Assembly: GCA_023428885.1 (NCBI GenBank)
Contig: JAEYWQ010000206.1
Span: 1-21,457 of the forward strand
Source of the DNA: Bacillota bacterium
GTDB lineage: Bacteria > Bacillota > Clostridia > Lachnospirales > Lachnospiraceae
Direction of reading: 5' to 3'
Length of the DNA: 21,457 nt
Every line of letters starts with the position of its first letter. Position 1 is the first letter of the stretch. The translations under genes were made by a program, and so were the position numbers. Under the pieces are notes generated by a model, which did no database searches, had not been told where the DNA came from, and saw nothing but the letters and a program-made list of their open reading frames with translations. This document shows positions 5,949 through 14,353 of the stretch, piece by piece.

Positions 5949-7079
5949 CTATTCCCCCTTATTCTCACGGTATGGTACTGTAACAGTAATTTTTGTTCCT
6001 TTACCTTTGTTGCTTTCTATGTTAAAACTACCAGATAATAATAAAGCTCTTTCTCTCATGATTGATAAACCAAATCCACCATTTTCTTTATCAATTCTTT
6101 CTTTTGATATCTCGTCAATCCCCATCCCATTATCTTCGATGATTAACTCTACATAACTAGTCATATAATTTAAAGTTATTTTACATACTGTTGCTTGGGC
6201 ATACTTAGCAATATTATTACAGGCTTCTTGGACGATTCGATATAAGCTTAAATTAATTACTGGTAATAGATTACTTTTTTCTTCTTGACACACAAGCTGT
6301 ACCTGAATATGATTATGCTGCATATAATTTTTTACAAACAATTCAATGGTTGGGACTAATCCTAAATCGTGAATTGTCATTGGTCGTAGATTATAGATAA
6401 TCTCTCTCATATTATTTATTATAGAACGTACTGCTTCTATCATAGATGCCATTTCTAGCTTCGCACGAATAGCATCCATATCAAAAAGTTTTAAACACAG
6501 CTCTGTCTTATGTACAAGGTTTGTTAAATTCTGAATAGTAGAATCATGCAAATCCCTTGCAATTCTTTGACGTTCTAATTCCTGGGTTTCAAGGATTTTA
6601 ATACCATTATTATTACTATCTAATTCAGATATATTTTTTCCAAAAATTCCCTTTAAAAGTAATCCTGACGTAGTTTGACTTTTTACACTTAATGGATCTT
6701 CCATCACCAGTGTTTGTAGATACTCTAAGCACTCCCTGATCAGATTACTTTTCATTCTTTTTTCTTTAAGAGTCTGGAGTTCACTAATTAACTTTGGTAA
6801 ACCCCCATTTATTGCTTCAAGTTCTGTTTGTAAGCGTTTTGTTTCCGAGATTTTATGTGTATTCTGATATGGAGAAAATAAGGTCAGATTAATGTCACTC
6901 GTTTGATTCATGACTTCTAAAGTCTTTGTCAATTCAATCACATGAAGTTCCATACTATCAATCTTGTCACTGAGACATGCGATTGAACTTTCCAACTCAT
7001 TTTGCATAATTGAAAATATTTCAATTGCTTCTGTTACTTTGTTTTCCCAAACCTTACTTTTTTCTTTGATCTGACTCAT
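5949..7079 (-). CDS. Soluble sensor histidine kinase, DegS-like (HisKA_3 plus HATPase)
   Basis: The protein has 376 residues and no membrane segment, so it is probably cytosolic. Residues 1-125 are mostly helical and charged with coiled-coil character and form the likely sensory part. The HisKA_3 dimerisation domain has the phospho-acceptor H178 in QRIARDLHDSTIQNL. The ATP-binding domain shows an N-box (VQEACNNIAKYAQ, about 283-295), a G1 box DNGMG at 316-320 and a G2 box GFGLSIMRERA from 335. All catalytic motifs are present. Size, solubility and N-terminal coiled coil match DegS. The gene lies 3 bases upstream of its response regulator. The ribosome site is GGGTGA before the ATG. Upstream lie 230 bases with several AT-rich inverted repeats. 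The input signal cannot be read from the sequence. Confidence 0.92.
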   Translation of the reverse strand: MSQIKEKSKVWENKVTEAIEIFSIMQNELESSIACLSDKIDSMELHVIELTKTLEVMNQTSDINLTLFSPYQNTHKISETKRLQTELEAINGGLPKLISELQTLKEKRMKSNLIRECLEYLQTLVMEDPLSVKSQTTSGLLLKGIFGKNISELDSNNNGIKILETQELERQRIARDLHDSTIQNLTNLVHKTELCLKLFDMDAIRAKLEMASMIEAVRSIINNMREIIYNLRPMTIHDLGLVPTIELFVKNYMQHNHIQVQLVCQEEKSNLLPVINLSLYRIVQEACNNIAKYAQATVCKITLNYMTSYVELIIEDNGMGIDEISKERIDKENGGFGLSIMRERALLLSGSFNIESNKGKGTKITVTVPYRENKGE

Positions 7080-7158
7080 CTTTATTCACCCAAATTATCA
7101 TGGAATTATCCTTATATTTAATACATGTCATACATACAGCTATAAGTTACTTCAGATT

Positions 7159-7302
7159 GATAGTATATATTTTCACTATCTTCTAGTATTATTTTTATAC
7201 TAGAGTGCTTAGTATAGGATTCACTTATCACTGAACTACTTTAAGATGTTATATTTAATAATATAACATTATTAGCATATTGAAAAGCAAAATTTGCTTA
7301 TT
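7159..7302. repeat. Cluster of inverted repeats between the GNAT and kinase genes
   Basis: The gap 7080-7310 has no gene. It holds four inverted repeats: GATAGT/ACTATC (7159-7164 and 7175-7180), CTAGTAT/ATACTAG (7183-7189 and 7197-7203), a perfect 10-bp pair with a 4-base loop (7246-7255 and 7260-7269), and AAGCAA/TTGCTT (7285-7290 and 7294-7299). The last, followed on the minus strand by TTTTC, may be a weak terminator of the GNAT gene. The others could be operators or leader structures of the kinase operon. No consensus promoter was clear to me. Confidence 0.5.
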
Positions 7303-7310
7303 TTTACTAT

Positions 7311-7811
7311 TTAATTACTATGGTTTCCACATGAAGTACACATTTTATCTTTTTCAAGTACCATAGCTATATGCTCTATCCCATCTTCCATATAGGTCTC
7401 TCCATACTCTTGAAAACCAATCTTATGATAAAAATCAATCACTCTTGTTTGTGCACTAATATATACTTGGTTTGCACCCGATAAAAAAGCTCTATTTACT
7501 AACATCTTTACGACCATATCACCATATTTTTTACCGCGATATTCTTTTAGGACTGCAATTCTTCCAATTTTATAACGCCCATCTTCCAATAAAATCAAAC
7601 GTCCGGTTGCAACAGATACCAATTCCTCTATCTCAGAATTGTTACTGTTTGTCTTTGGTTCAAAAACAACGCAAAAAACGGCACTCTTATCATAGTCATC
7701 AAATTCACTATCTTCAGCAACCCCTTGCTCTTCAATAAATACTTTTCTACGAATATAAAACACATCCGATAGATCATCGCCTGTTTCCTTGAACTTTCCT
7801 TGAATATACAT
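7311..7811 (-). CDS. GNAT-family N-acetyltransferase
   Basis: This 166-residue single-domain protein starts MYIQGKFKETGDDL. Its early motif VFYIRRKVFIEEQGVAE is typical of the ElaA-like branch of GNAT enzymes. The acetyl-CoA site is visible as IGRIAVLKEYRGKKYGDMVV (about 82-101), where RGKKYG corresponds to the Q/RxxGxG/A pyrophosphate loop. The last strand has VIDFYHKIGFQEYGETYMED, another standard GNAT motif. The acceptor substrate is unknown. An unusual short tail CTSCGNHSN follows the fold and adds a Cys-x-x-Cys pair. The gene lies 41 bases after rsmG and shares its orientation, so it is probably the last gene of that operon. Confidence 0.88.
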   Translation of the reverse strand: MYIQGKFKETGDDLSDVFYIRRKVFIEEQGVAEDSEFDDYDKSAVFCVVFEPKTNSNNSEIEELVSVATGRLILLEDGRYKIGRIAVLKEYRGKKYGDMVVKMLVNRAFLSGANQVYISAQTRVIDFYHKIGFQEYGETYMEDGIEHIAMVLEKDKMCTSCGNHSN

Positions 7812-7852
7812 ATAATCCTCCGCTTTTAAGAATTATGTTTCCTACTTTTGTT

Positions 7853-8578
7853 TTACTCCTTAACTAAGGGTGATTTTAATGGCTTTCCTCCGGCTCTTGG
7901 ATATGCTTTTGGAGTACTTTTCACCTTCTTAATGTAAATTAACGTTCTTTGCATATCACTGTTTGGTACTTCAAAATTAACGATTTCTTCATACTTTCCG
8001 CCAAGTACTTTGATCGCATGCTGCGCTTCATCTAATTCTCCTTGAATATTTCCAGACTTATATGGGATAAAGTAACCTCCAACTTTTACATAAGGAATAC
8101 AAAATTCAGCAAGTGACACAGTACGTGCCACTGCTCTTGAAACTACTATATCATACTGTTCCCGATACTCTTCTTTTCTTGCTAATTCTTCAGCTCGTGC
8201 ATGTACTGATATAATATCTTTTAATTCTAATTTATGAATTACTTCATCTAAAAACTTAATACGCTTATTTAAGGAATCAACTAAGGTTACTTTTAAGTCA
8301 GGATATACAATTTTTAATGGTATGCCTGGAAATCCAGCTCCTGTCCCCATATCTAATATTGATAAGTTAGTTTGATATGGCTTTTTATTAAATAATGCAA
8401 GACTATCAAGAAAATGCTTAACTAATACTTCCTCATACTCTACTATCCCTGTTAAATTCATGAAAGAATTCCACTCAATTAGTAAATCATAATATGTTTC
8501 TAACTGTTGCTGTTGCGTTTGATTTATATGAATGTTCCACTTATCTAATCCACTTATCAATATTTGATTATTTCTCAC
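7853..8578 (-). CDS. rsmG: 16S rRNA (guanine-N7) methyltransferase RsmG (GidB)
   Basis: RsmG methylates G527 (E. coli numbering) of 16S rRNA using S-adenosylmethionine. Visible motifs are NLTGI near the N-terminus, the SAM loop LDMGTGAGFPGIPLKI, the acidic strand end TLVDSLNKRIKFLDEV, then HARAEEL, SRAVA and YFIPYKSG. An in-frame ATG lies upstream at 8588-8590, but the only ribosome site, GGAGG, overlaps that ATG. It is spaced 5 bases from a GTG at 8576-8578. I therefore take the GTG as start, giving 241 residues beginning RNNQILISGL after the initiator Met. The upstream ATG would give 245 residues. The gene follows mnmG by about 60 bases, the usual mnmE-mnmG-rsmG order. Confidence 0.93.
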   Translation of the reverse strand: MRNNQILISGLDKWNIHINQTQQQQLETYYDLLIEWNSFMNLTGIVEYEEVLVKHFLDSLALFNKKPYQTNLSILDMGTGAGFPGIPLKIVYPDLKVTLVDSLNKRIKFLDEVIHKLELKDIISVHARAEELARKEEYREQYDIVVSRAVARTVSLAEFCIPYVKVGGYFIPYKSGNIQGELDEAQHAIKVLGGKYEEIVNFEVPNSDMQRTLIYIKKVKSTPKAYPRAGGKPLKSPLVKE

Positions 8579-8641
8579 TTTAACCTCCATGTATAATCTA
8601 CGCTGCTACTTGATAGTATATAAGCGTATATGGTAATTTGA

Positions 8642-10522
8642 TTACCTTCGTCTTAGCTGTTCTAAGTAAACCAATAATACTGATATATCTGCTGGAGAAA
8701 CACCTGATATTCTCGAAGCTTGACCTACCGAAATTGGTCTGAATTTATTTAATTTTTGTCTTGCTTCAATTCTAAGAGAAGGAATTTCATCGTAATTAAT
8801 ATCTTCTGGAATTTTCTTACCTTCTAATTTTTTAAATTGTTCTACTTGATGTTGTTGTCTCTTGATATATCCTTCATATTTTATATTGATTTCAACCTGC
8901 TCTGTAACTTCCTCTGGTAATTCTACACGATCTTTATCTAACTCTGCAATATCAGCATAGGATAGTTCTGGTCTACGAATTAACTCTGCTAATGTTGTTC
9001 CTGTTCTTAAGATTGTGGTATTTAAACGTTCAAGAGCTTCTTGTACTTCTTTTGATGCGCCGACTAAAGTTTTCTCTAGTCTCTCCATTTCTTTTGCAAT
9101 CATCTCTTCTTTTTGAAGTAACTTCTCATATCGTTCATCACTGATTAAGCCTATTTGATGGCCTATTTTTGATAAGCGTAAATCAGCATTATCCTGACGT
9201 AATATCAAGCGGTATTCTGCTCTTGATGTCATCATACGATATGGCTCATGTGTTTCCTTTGTAACAAGATCATCAATTAAAACACCAATGTATGCTTGGG
9301 AACGATCTAAAATAATTGGTTCACGACCTAAAACTTTCATCGCAGCATTAATGCCTGCCATAAGTCCTTGGGCTGCAGCTTCTTCATAACCAGAGCTGCC
9401 ATTGAACTGTCCCCCGCTAAACAAACCACTAATTGCTTTAAATTCCAAGCTAGGTTTCAACTGCATTGGATTAATACAGTCATACTCAATTGCATAAGCA
9501 TTACGGGTTATCACCGCATTTTCTAGTCCAGGAACAGAACGATACATAGCAATTTGAACATCTTCTGGTAAACTACTAGACATTCCTGCAATATACATTT
9601 CATTCGTATAATTTCCTTCTGGTTCAATAAATACCTGATGACGATTCTTATCCGCGAACTTAACTACCTTATCTTCTATGGATGGACAATATCTTGGACC
9701 AGTTCCTTCAATACTTCCGGAATACAAAGGTGAACGGTGAATATTATTTCGTATAATTTCATGAGTAGTTTCAGTCGTATAAGTTAACCAACAGGAAACT
9801 TGATCCTTTTGAATATCCTCTGCTGTATTTGTAAAAGAAAATGGAACTACTTTCTCGTCTCCAAATTGTTCTTCCATTTGCTTAAAATCAATGCTTTTTT
9901 TGTCGATTCTTGCCGGAGTACCTGTTTTGAAACGATATATTTCAATACCATGTTTCTTCAAAGACTCTGTAAGATAATTGGCTGAAGGTAATCCATTCGG
10001 TCCAGAATAATTAGAAATTTCGCCATAGATACATCGAGCTTTTAAATATACTCCGGTACATAAGATAACTGCTTTACAAGGATAAATTGCATCAGAATAA
10101 GTTTTAACCCCTTCAATTTTTCCTTCTTCTACAATTATTTCGGTTATTTCAGCCTGTTTAATTACTAAATTTTCTGTATTTTCAACGATACTTCTCATCG
10201 AAAGGCTATAATCCTGCTTATCAGCTTGCGCACGCAAAGAATGAACTGCTGGTCCTTTCGATACATTTAGCATCTTTGATTGTATATATGTTTTATCTAT
10301 ATTTTTACCCATCTCACCACCTAAAGCATCGATTTCTCGAACCAAATGGCCTTTCGATGTTCCACCGATGTTAGGATTACATGGCATTAATGCTATACTG
10401 TCTATACTTACCGTAAACATAATTGTCTTAAGTCCAAGTCTAGCACAAGCAAGAGCTGCCTCGCATCCAGCATGACCTGCTCCTACCACTGCAACATCAT
10501 AAGTTTCAAATACATATGACAT
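8642..10522 (-). CDS. mnmG: tRNA uridine 5-carboxymethylaminomethyl modification enzyme MnmG (GidA)
   Basis: This 626-residue FAD-dependent protein works with MnmE to place (carboxymethyl)aminomethyl groups on wobble uridine 34 of several tRNAs. The N-terminal dinucleotide-binding motif is VVGAGHAGCEAALA (from 12). The family signatures PCNPNIGGTSKGHL (about 48-61), FKTGTPARID and GLFSGGQFNGSSGYEEAAAQ are all present, the last being the conserved FAD-binding block. The C-terminal helical tRNA-binding region ends LLVYLEQLRRR with the usual GVSPADIS motif before it. Length is typical. It starts at ATG with a GGAGG site upstream (complement of the TCCTCC near 10530). The gap to mnmE contains a strong hairpin at 10584-10624. 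Confidence 0.97.
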   Translation of the reverse strand: MSYVFETYDVAVVGAGHAGCEAALACARLGLKTIMFTVSIDSIALMPCNPNIGGTSKGHLVREIDALGGEMGKNIDKTYIQSKMLNVSKGPAVHSLRAQADKQDYSLSMRSIVENTENLVIKQAEITEIIVEEGKIEGVKTYSDAIYPCKAVILCTGVYLKARCIYGEISNYSGPNGLPSANYLTESLKKHGIEIYRFKTGTPARIDKKSIDFKQMEEQFGDEKVVPFSFTNTAEDIQKDQVSCWLTYTTETTHEIIRNNIHRSPLYSGSIEGTGPRYCPSIEDKVVKFADKNRHQVFIEPEGNYTNEMYIAGMSSSLPEDVQIAMYRSVPGLENAVITRNAYAIEYDCINPMQLKPSLEFKAISGLFSGGQFNGSSGYEEAAAQGLMAGINAAMKVLGREPIILDRSQAYIGVLIDDLVTKETHEPYRMMTSRAEYRLILRQDNADLRLSKIGHQIGLISDERYEKLLQKEEMIAKEMERLEKTLVGASKEVQEALERLNTTILRTGTTLAELIRRPELSYADIAELDKDRVELPEEVTEQVEINIKYEGYIKRQQHQVEQFKKLEGKKIPEDINYDEIPSLRIEARQKLNKFRPISVGQASRISGVSPADISVLLVYLEQLRRR

Positions 10523-10583
10523 TTCTTTCTCCTCCCTTTGTGTCTGTAACTAACAAATTGCTAGCTGCCTATATGCACACGAC

Positions 10584-10624
10584 CGGGTATGGTATTACCG
10601 TAAATAGCTGCAATACCCTACCCG
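10584..10624. repeat. Long hairpin between mnmE and mnmG
   Basis: Segments 10584-10596 and 10612-10624 pair at 12 of 13 positions, GC-rich at the base, around a 15-base loop. Neither strand has a clear T-run after it, so it is probably not a simple terminator. It could be a processing or stability element. It lies in a 128-base gap otherwise without recognisable content. Confidence 0.6.
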
Positions 10625-10650
10625 CGTGAAACATAATGTATTTTATATTA

Positions 10651-12027
10651 CTACTTACCCATACAGAATTCTTTGAATATTGTGTTAATAAGGTCTTCAT
10701 CAACCGCTTCACCCACGATTGTTCCTAATGATTCATATGCACTCATAAGATCAATTGTATACAAATCTTCAGGCATGTCCATAGTAATACTTTGGATTAC
10801 TTGATCTAAACTTTGCCTTGCATTCATAAAAGCTTCTTTTTGTCTTAAGTTTGTAATGTATATTTCATCGTTGTATGTTAGATTACCATGAAAAAACATA
10901 TCAGTAATTACTTTTTCCATCTCATCTAAACCAACCTTGTTTTTAGCAGAGATGCGTACAATGGTTTTATTACTTCTTGTTACTATATCACCCTCATCTA
11001 CTATGCAATCTAAATCTGTTTTATTAAAAAGTATAATAGCTTTTCTATTCTTTATGAACTCTAATAATTCATAATCATTTTGATCTAGCGCTGTTGATGC
11101 ATCGACCACATAGATAATTAAATCTGCTTCCTCTGCACTTTTCTTTGATTTATCTACACCTATTTTTTCGACAATATCTTCCGTTTCACGGATACCTGCT
11201 GTATCAATTAAGTTTAGGCAGATGCCATTTAGATAAATTGTCTCTTCTATAGTATCTCTTGTTGTTCCTGCTATTTCAGTAACAATAGCTTTTTCCTCAC
11301 CCACAAGTAAATTTAGTAATGAGGACTTTCCAACGTTCGGTTTTCCTAATATGACAGTTTTTATTCCTTCTTTTATTAATCTTCCATTTTCTGCAGACTT
11401 TAGAAGGTTCGAAATGTCGTTTTGAAGGATCTCAACATTGTTTTTTAACCCTTCCGTAAAGCCTTCTAAGCTTATATGCTCCGGATCATCCAGCGCAGCT
11501 TCTATAAATGCAGTATCTAATAAGATACGTTTTCTCATCTCCGTTACTTTATCGAATACATTTCCTTTTAATTGTTTTAAACTATTCTTTACAGCTAAGT
11601 CACTTTTAGCATGAATGATATCAATAACAGCTTCTGCTTGTGATAGATCAATTCTGCCGTTGATAAAAGCACGCTTTGTAAATTCACCTGGTTCAGCTAA
11701 TCTGGCACCTGCTTTTAATACTGTTTCTAATACTCGTTTTGTAACTACGATTCCACCATGACAATCAATTTCTATACTATCTTCCTTCGTATAACTCCTT
11801 GGTCCTTTCATGAGAACGACCATTACTTCATCTATTGTTTCTTCTCCATCCATGATGAAGCCATAATGAACCGTATGGGATTCCATCTCAGACAACTTCT
11901 TTAAACTTTGTTTTTTACGAAAAACTCGATCTATAATAGGAAATGCTTCATCTCCACTAATTCTAATGATACTTATTCCAGCATTACTAAGCCCTGTAGC
12001 TATGGCTACTATCGTATCTGATTTCAT
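10651..12027 (-). CDS. mnmE: tRNA modification GTPase MnmE (TrmE)
   Basis: MnmE is the GTPase partner of MnmG in wobble-uridine modification and binds formyl-tetrahydrofolate through its N-terminal domain. The protein starts MKSDTIVAIATGLSNAGISI, the canonical N-terminus. G-domain motifs are present: GKPNVGKSS (P-loop), GTTRDTIEE (G2), DTAGIRETED (G3) and NKTD (G4). The protein ends FCMGK, matching the conserved C-terminal FC(I/M)GK motif with its catalytic cysteine. An in-frame ATG lies 12 bases upstream (12037-12039), but the GGAGG site overlaps it and is spaced 5 bases from the ATG at 12025-12027, which I take as start (458 residues). A 50-base hairpin separates it from jag. Confidence 0.96.
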   Translation of the reverse strand: MKSDTIVAIATGLSNAGISIIRISGDEAFPIIDRVFRKKQSLKKLSEMESHTVHYGFIMDGEETIDEVMVVLMKGPRSYTKEDSIEIDCHGGIVVTKRVLETVLKAGARLAEPGEFTKRAFINGRIDLSQAEAVIDIIHAKSDLAVKNSLKQLKGNVFDKVTEMRKRILLDTAFIEAALDDPEHISLEGFTEGLKNNVEILQNDISNLLKSAENGRLIKEGIKTVILGKPNVGKSSLLNLLVGEEKAIVTEIAGTTRDTIEETIYLNGICLNLIDTAGIRETEDIVEKIGVDKSKKSAEEADLIIYVVDASTALDQNDYELLEFIKNRKAIILFNKTDLDCIVDEGDIVTRSNKTIVRISAKNKVGLDEMEKVITDMFFHGNLTYNDEIYITNLRQKEAFMNARQSLDQVIQSITMDMPEDLYTIDLMSAYESLGTIVGEAVDEDLINTIFKEFCMGK

Positions 12028-12050
12028 GTTTACCTCCATACGTTATAATA

Positions 12051-12100
12051 AAAGGCTGTTATTGTTCAGGGATAAGCTCCCTTTAAACATAACAGCCTTT
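12051..12100. repeat. 50-base nested hairpin between jag and mnmE
   Basis: A perfect 12-bp outer stem (12051-12062 with 12089-12100) encloses a further AGGGA/TCCCT stem (68-72 with 78-82 of the 12000s). On the minus strand TTTTATTAT follows, which could act as a poor U-tract, so this may be a partial terminator or a processing site that sets mnmE level relative to jag. Confidence 0.65.
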
Positions 12101-12106
12101 ACATTT

Positions 12107-12952
12107 TTAACTCCTTGCGCTATCTGTTTTGGCCGCTTCAGCAGCTTTTGCAGCAGCTTTTTGTTCTAAGTAAGCAGCATAGTCTTTCTTGTAATCAGTG
12201 CTGTAATCCTTAGTATTTGCACCGTATTTTTTATGAAATTCCTTTTTGCTTGTACTACTATTGTTATTATTAAATTTCTTATTACCAAACTTGTTATTAC
12301 TGTTATTATTGTTGTTATAAGTAACACCTTTTTTCATACTAATAACAACTTTACGAAATGGTTCATCACCTTCGCTATGAGTCTCAACATACCGATCGTT
12401 CTGTAAAGCCGAGTGTATAATACGTCTCTCATATGGATTCATTGGTTCTAGAGACACAGCTTTATGAGTACGTTTTACTTTGGAAGCAATATTTTTTGCA
12501 AGGTTTTCTAAAGTATCTTTTCTTCTTTCACGGTAATTCTCAGTATCAAGTTTAACCTTTAGATATCCTTCATTACTCTTGTTTATAACTAAACTAGTAA
12601 GATATTGGAGAGAATCTAAGGTTTGTCCTCTTTTACCGATTAAAACACCCATATCCTTACCAACAATATTAATATCTACGCTTTCACCATCTTTATCATA
12701 TTCAACTTCAGCTTGAGCGTCAATGCCCATAGCTTTGAATACTCTATCAAGAAAACTCTTTGCAGCACCATCAACGGTAAATTTCATCTTTACACGAATT
12801 TTTGCAGGTTTAGAAAACATTCCAAGTAAGCCTTTGCTTTCACGTTCAACCACTTCATAATCAATATTCTCACTTGTTGTTTGATATTCTAATAATGCTT
12901 CTGTTAACGCCTCATCTACTGTTTTACCGGTAAACTCTTTCCAATCTCCCAT
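12107..12952 (-). CDS. jag: Jag/KhpB (EloR) RNA-binding protein with KH and R3H domains
   Basis: The protein has 281 residues in the standard order. A Jag_N domain at about 4-55 includes ESKGLLGMFSKPAKI. A KH domain at about 65-140 has IGKRGQTLDSLQYL (GKRG at 106-109). An R3H domain at about 145-208 has NPYERRIIHSALQND. After residue 210 there is a low-complexity tail, strikingly Asn-rich (with two runs of four or five Asn), then Lys-rich, then an Ala-rich helix (EQKAAAKAAEAAK). Jag/KhpB proteins bind RNA and, in streptococci and lactobacilli, affect cell elongation. The gene starts directly after yidC (no gap), the conserved yidC-jag arrangement. The Asn/Ala tail is unlike the usual short tail and is probably disordered. 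Confidence 0.93.
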   Translation of the reverse strand: MGDWKEFTGKTVDEALTEALLEYQTTSENIDYEVVERESKGLLGMFSKPAKIRVKMKFTVDGAAKSFLDRVFKAMGIDAQAEVEYDKDGESVDINIVGKDMGVLIGKRGQTLDSLQYLTSLVINKSNEGYLKVKLDTENYRERRKDTLENLAKNIASKVKRTHKAVSLEPMNPYERRIIHSALQNDRYVETHSEGDEPFRKVVISMKKGVTYNNNNNSNNKFGNKKFNNNNSSTSKKEFHKKYGANTKDYSTDYKKDYAAYLEQKAAAKAAEAAKTDSARS

Positions 12953-14287
12953 TTATTTATCCCCCTTATCACCATTATTCCTATTTAGGATATTAGCATT
13001 TGCCGCAATACTACCGGCTTTATAGGATACCTCACTCTTTTTATAATTGGATGCTTCTGGTTTCTTAGCGATTGCTTTACTAGATTGTGTTGCTTCTGGC
13101 TTTGCATCAATTACTTTTGTTGATGTTTTAGCTACATTTGCCATTTTGTTTCCAGTTACAACGCCTAATTTTTCTTTTCTCTTATTAGATTTTTCAACAT
13201 TCTTTGCAATGATTTCATCCATATCTACCTTATCAAAGTAACGATTGATAAAGAATTGCTGGCCAATTTGAACCACACTACTTGCAATCCAGTAGATACC
13301 AACACCGATTGGCATAAAGATACAGAAGATACCTGAAACTACTGGCATAACTGTATTCATTGTTTTCATGGTATCTCCACCTGGAGTATTATCATTACGG
13401 GTAGGGGTTGATGTCATCATCATCTTACTTTGAATAAACTGAGAACCAGCTGCTGCAATAGGAATTAAGATTCCTGGTATCTTCCAGCCTGGTGTATCAA
13501 GAATATTCATGCTACCAAAGAAACGATTCACATGTTTGATTTCATTAATTGTATCTGTTAATTGTGGTTGAGCTAAAATATCTTTTAATTTATTTAATCC
13601 ATCAGCATCTGCAAAATAATTAAAGATTTCAGTCCCGTTAGCTCCACTCCACTTAGTAATATCTAAGAAGTTATTCCAGTTAGATGTGTTAAACTTTGAA
13701 AAAATATCAATCAAAAGTGTCTTTGCAGCATCAGAATCTGGCACTAAAGTTGTTAAATTACCCACTGATGTTGTTGTTATTTTATGACCTTCAATAAAGT
13801 TTTTTAATGCTTCTGCATAACCTTGTACACTCATAAACTGTGATGCAACAAAATCATATAAGCTATTAACATCATTTACATAAGCTGGAATTGCATAGAT
13901 TACCTTATATAATGCAAACATAATAGGTAATGAAATTAATAATGGTAAGCAGCCCGCCATAGGAGAAGTACCATACTTAGCATATACTTCCTGCATCTCT
14001 GCCTGCTGTTTTTGCATTGTCGCCTGATCTTTTTTACCTTTGTATTTTGCTTGAATTTTTTGAATCTCGGGATTCATCTTTGCTGACAATCTTGTACCCT
14101 TTTGCTGTTTGATTGTCAATGGTAACATAAGCATTTTAACTACAATTGTAAATAAAACAATACAGATAGCAATATTTCCAATACCAAATATACTCAAAAA
14201 TTCATAAATTCCATTTAATATAATACCCATTACCCATGCAAAAGGACCTAAAATACCTGATACCTGAGATAAAAATGTTAATTCCAA
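12953..14287 (-). CDS. yidC: Membrane protein insertase YidC/OxaA
   Basis: YidC inserts and folds inner-membrane proteins, alone or with SecYEG. The family core is clear: a hydrophobic segment with KMLMLPLTIKQQKGTRLSAK, a basic cytoplasmic loop (YKGKKDQATMQKQQAEMQEV), GTSPMAGCLPLLISLPIMFA, and the late segments ILIPIAAAGSQFI and VSGIFCIFMPIGVGIYWIAS. Between membrane segments 2 and 3 there is a long extracellular loop of about 130 residues (about 140-270). The position usually occupied by the functional Arg in Gram-positive YidC (R-L-x-x-L-P-L) appears as Lys. There is no lipoprotein signal, as in other clostridial forms. The upstream GTG (14291-14293) is only 2 bases from AAGGAGG, while the TTG at 14285-14287 is spaced 8 bases, so I prefer the TTG. 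The C-tail is Lys/Ala-rich. Confidence 0.93.
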   Translation of the reverse strand: MELTFLSQVSGILGPFAWVMGIILNGIYEFLSIFGIGNIAICIVLFTIVVKMLMLPLTIKQQKGTRLSAKMNPEIQKIQAKYKGKKDQATMQKQQAEMQEVYAKYGTSPMAGCLPLLISLPIMFALYKVIYAIPAYVNDVNSLYDFVASQFMSVQGYAEALKNFIEGHKITTTSVGNLTTLVPDSDAAKTLLIDIFSKFNTSNWNNFLDITKWSGANGTEIFNYFADADGLNKLKDILAQPQLTDTINEIKHVNRFFGSMNILDTPGWKIPGILIPIAAAGSQFIQSKMMMTSTPTRNDNTPGGDTMKTMNTVMPVVSGIFCIFMPIGVGIYWIASSVVQIGQQFFINRYFDKVDMDEIIAKNVEKSNKRKEKLGVVTGNKMANVAKTSTKVIDAKPEATQSSKAIAKKPEASNYKKSEVSYKAGSIAANANILNRNNGDKGDK

Positions 14288-14353
14288 ACCCACATCCTCC
14301 TTGTTTCATCATGATATGTTTCATGATATAATTAGGTACTCAAAAAAGTCATC

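Noticed and set aside
10625..10633. CGTGAAACA, resembling half a parS site, next to the mnmE-mnmG hairpin
   Set aside because: Only the right half matches the consensus; the left half has many mismatches, so ParB loading is unlikely.
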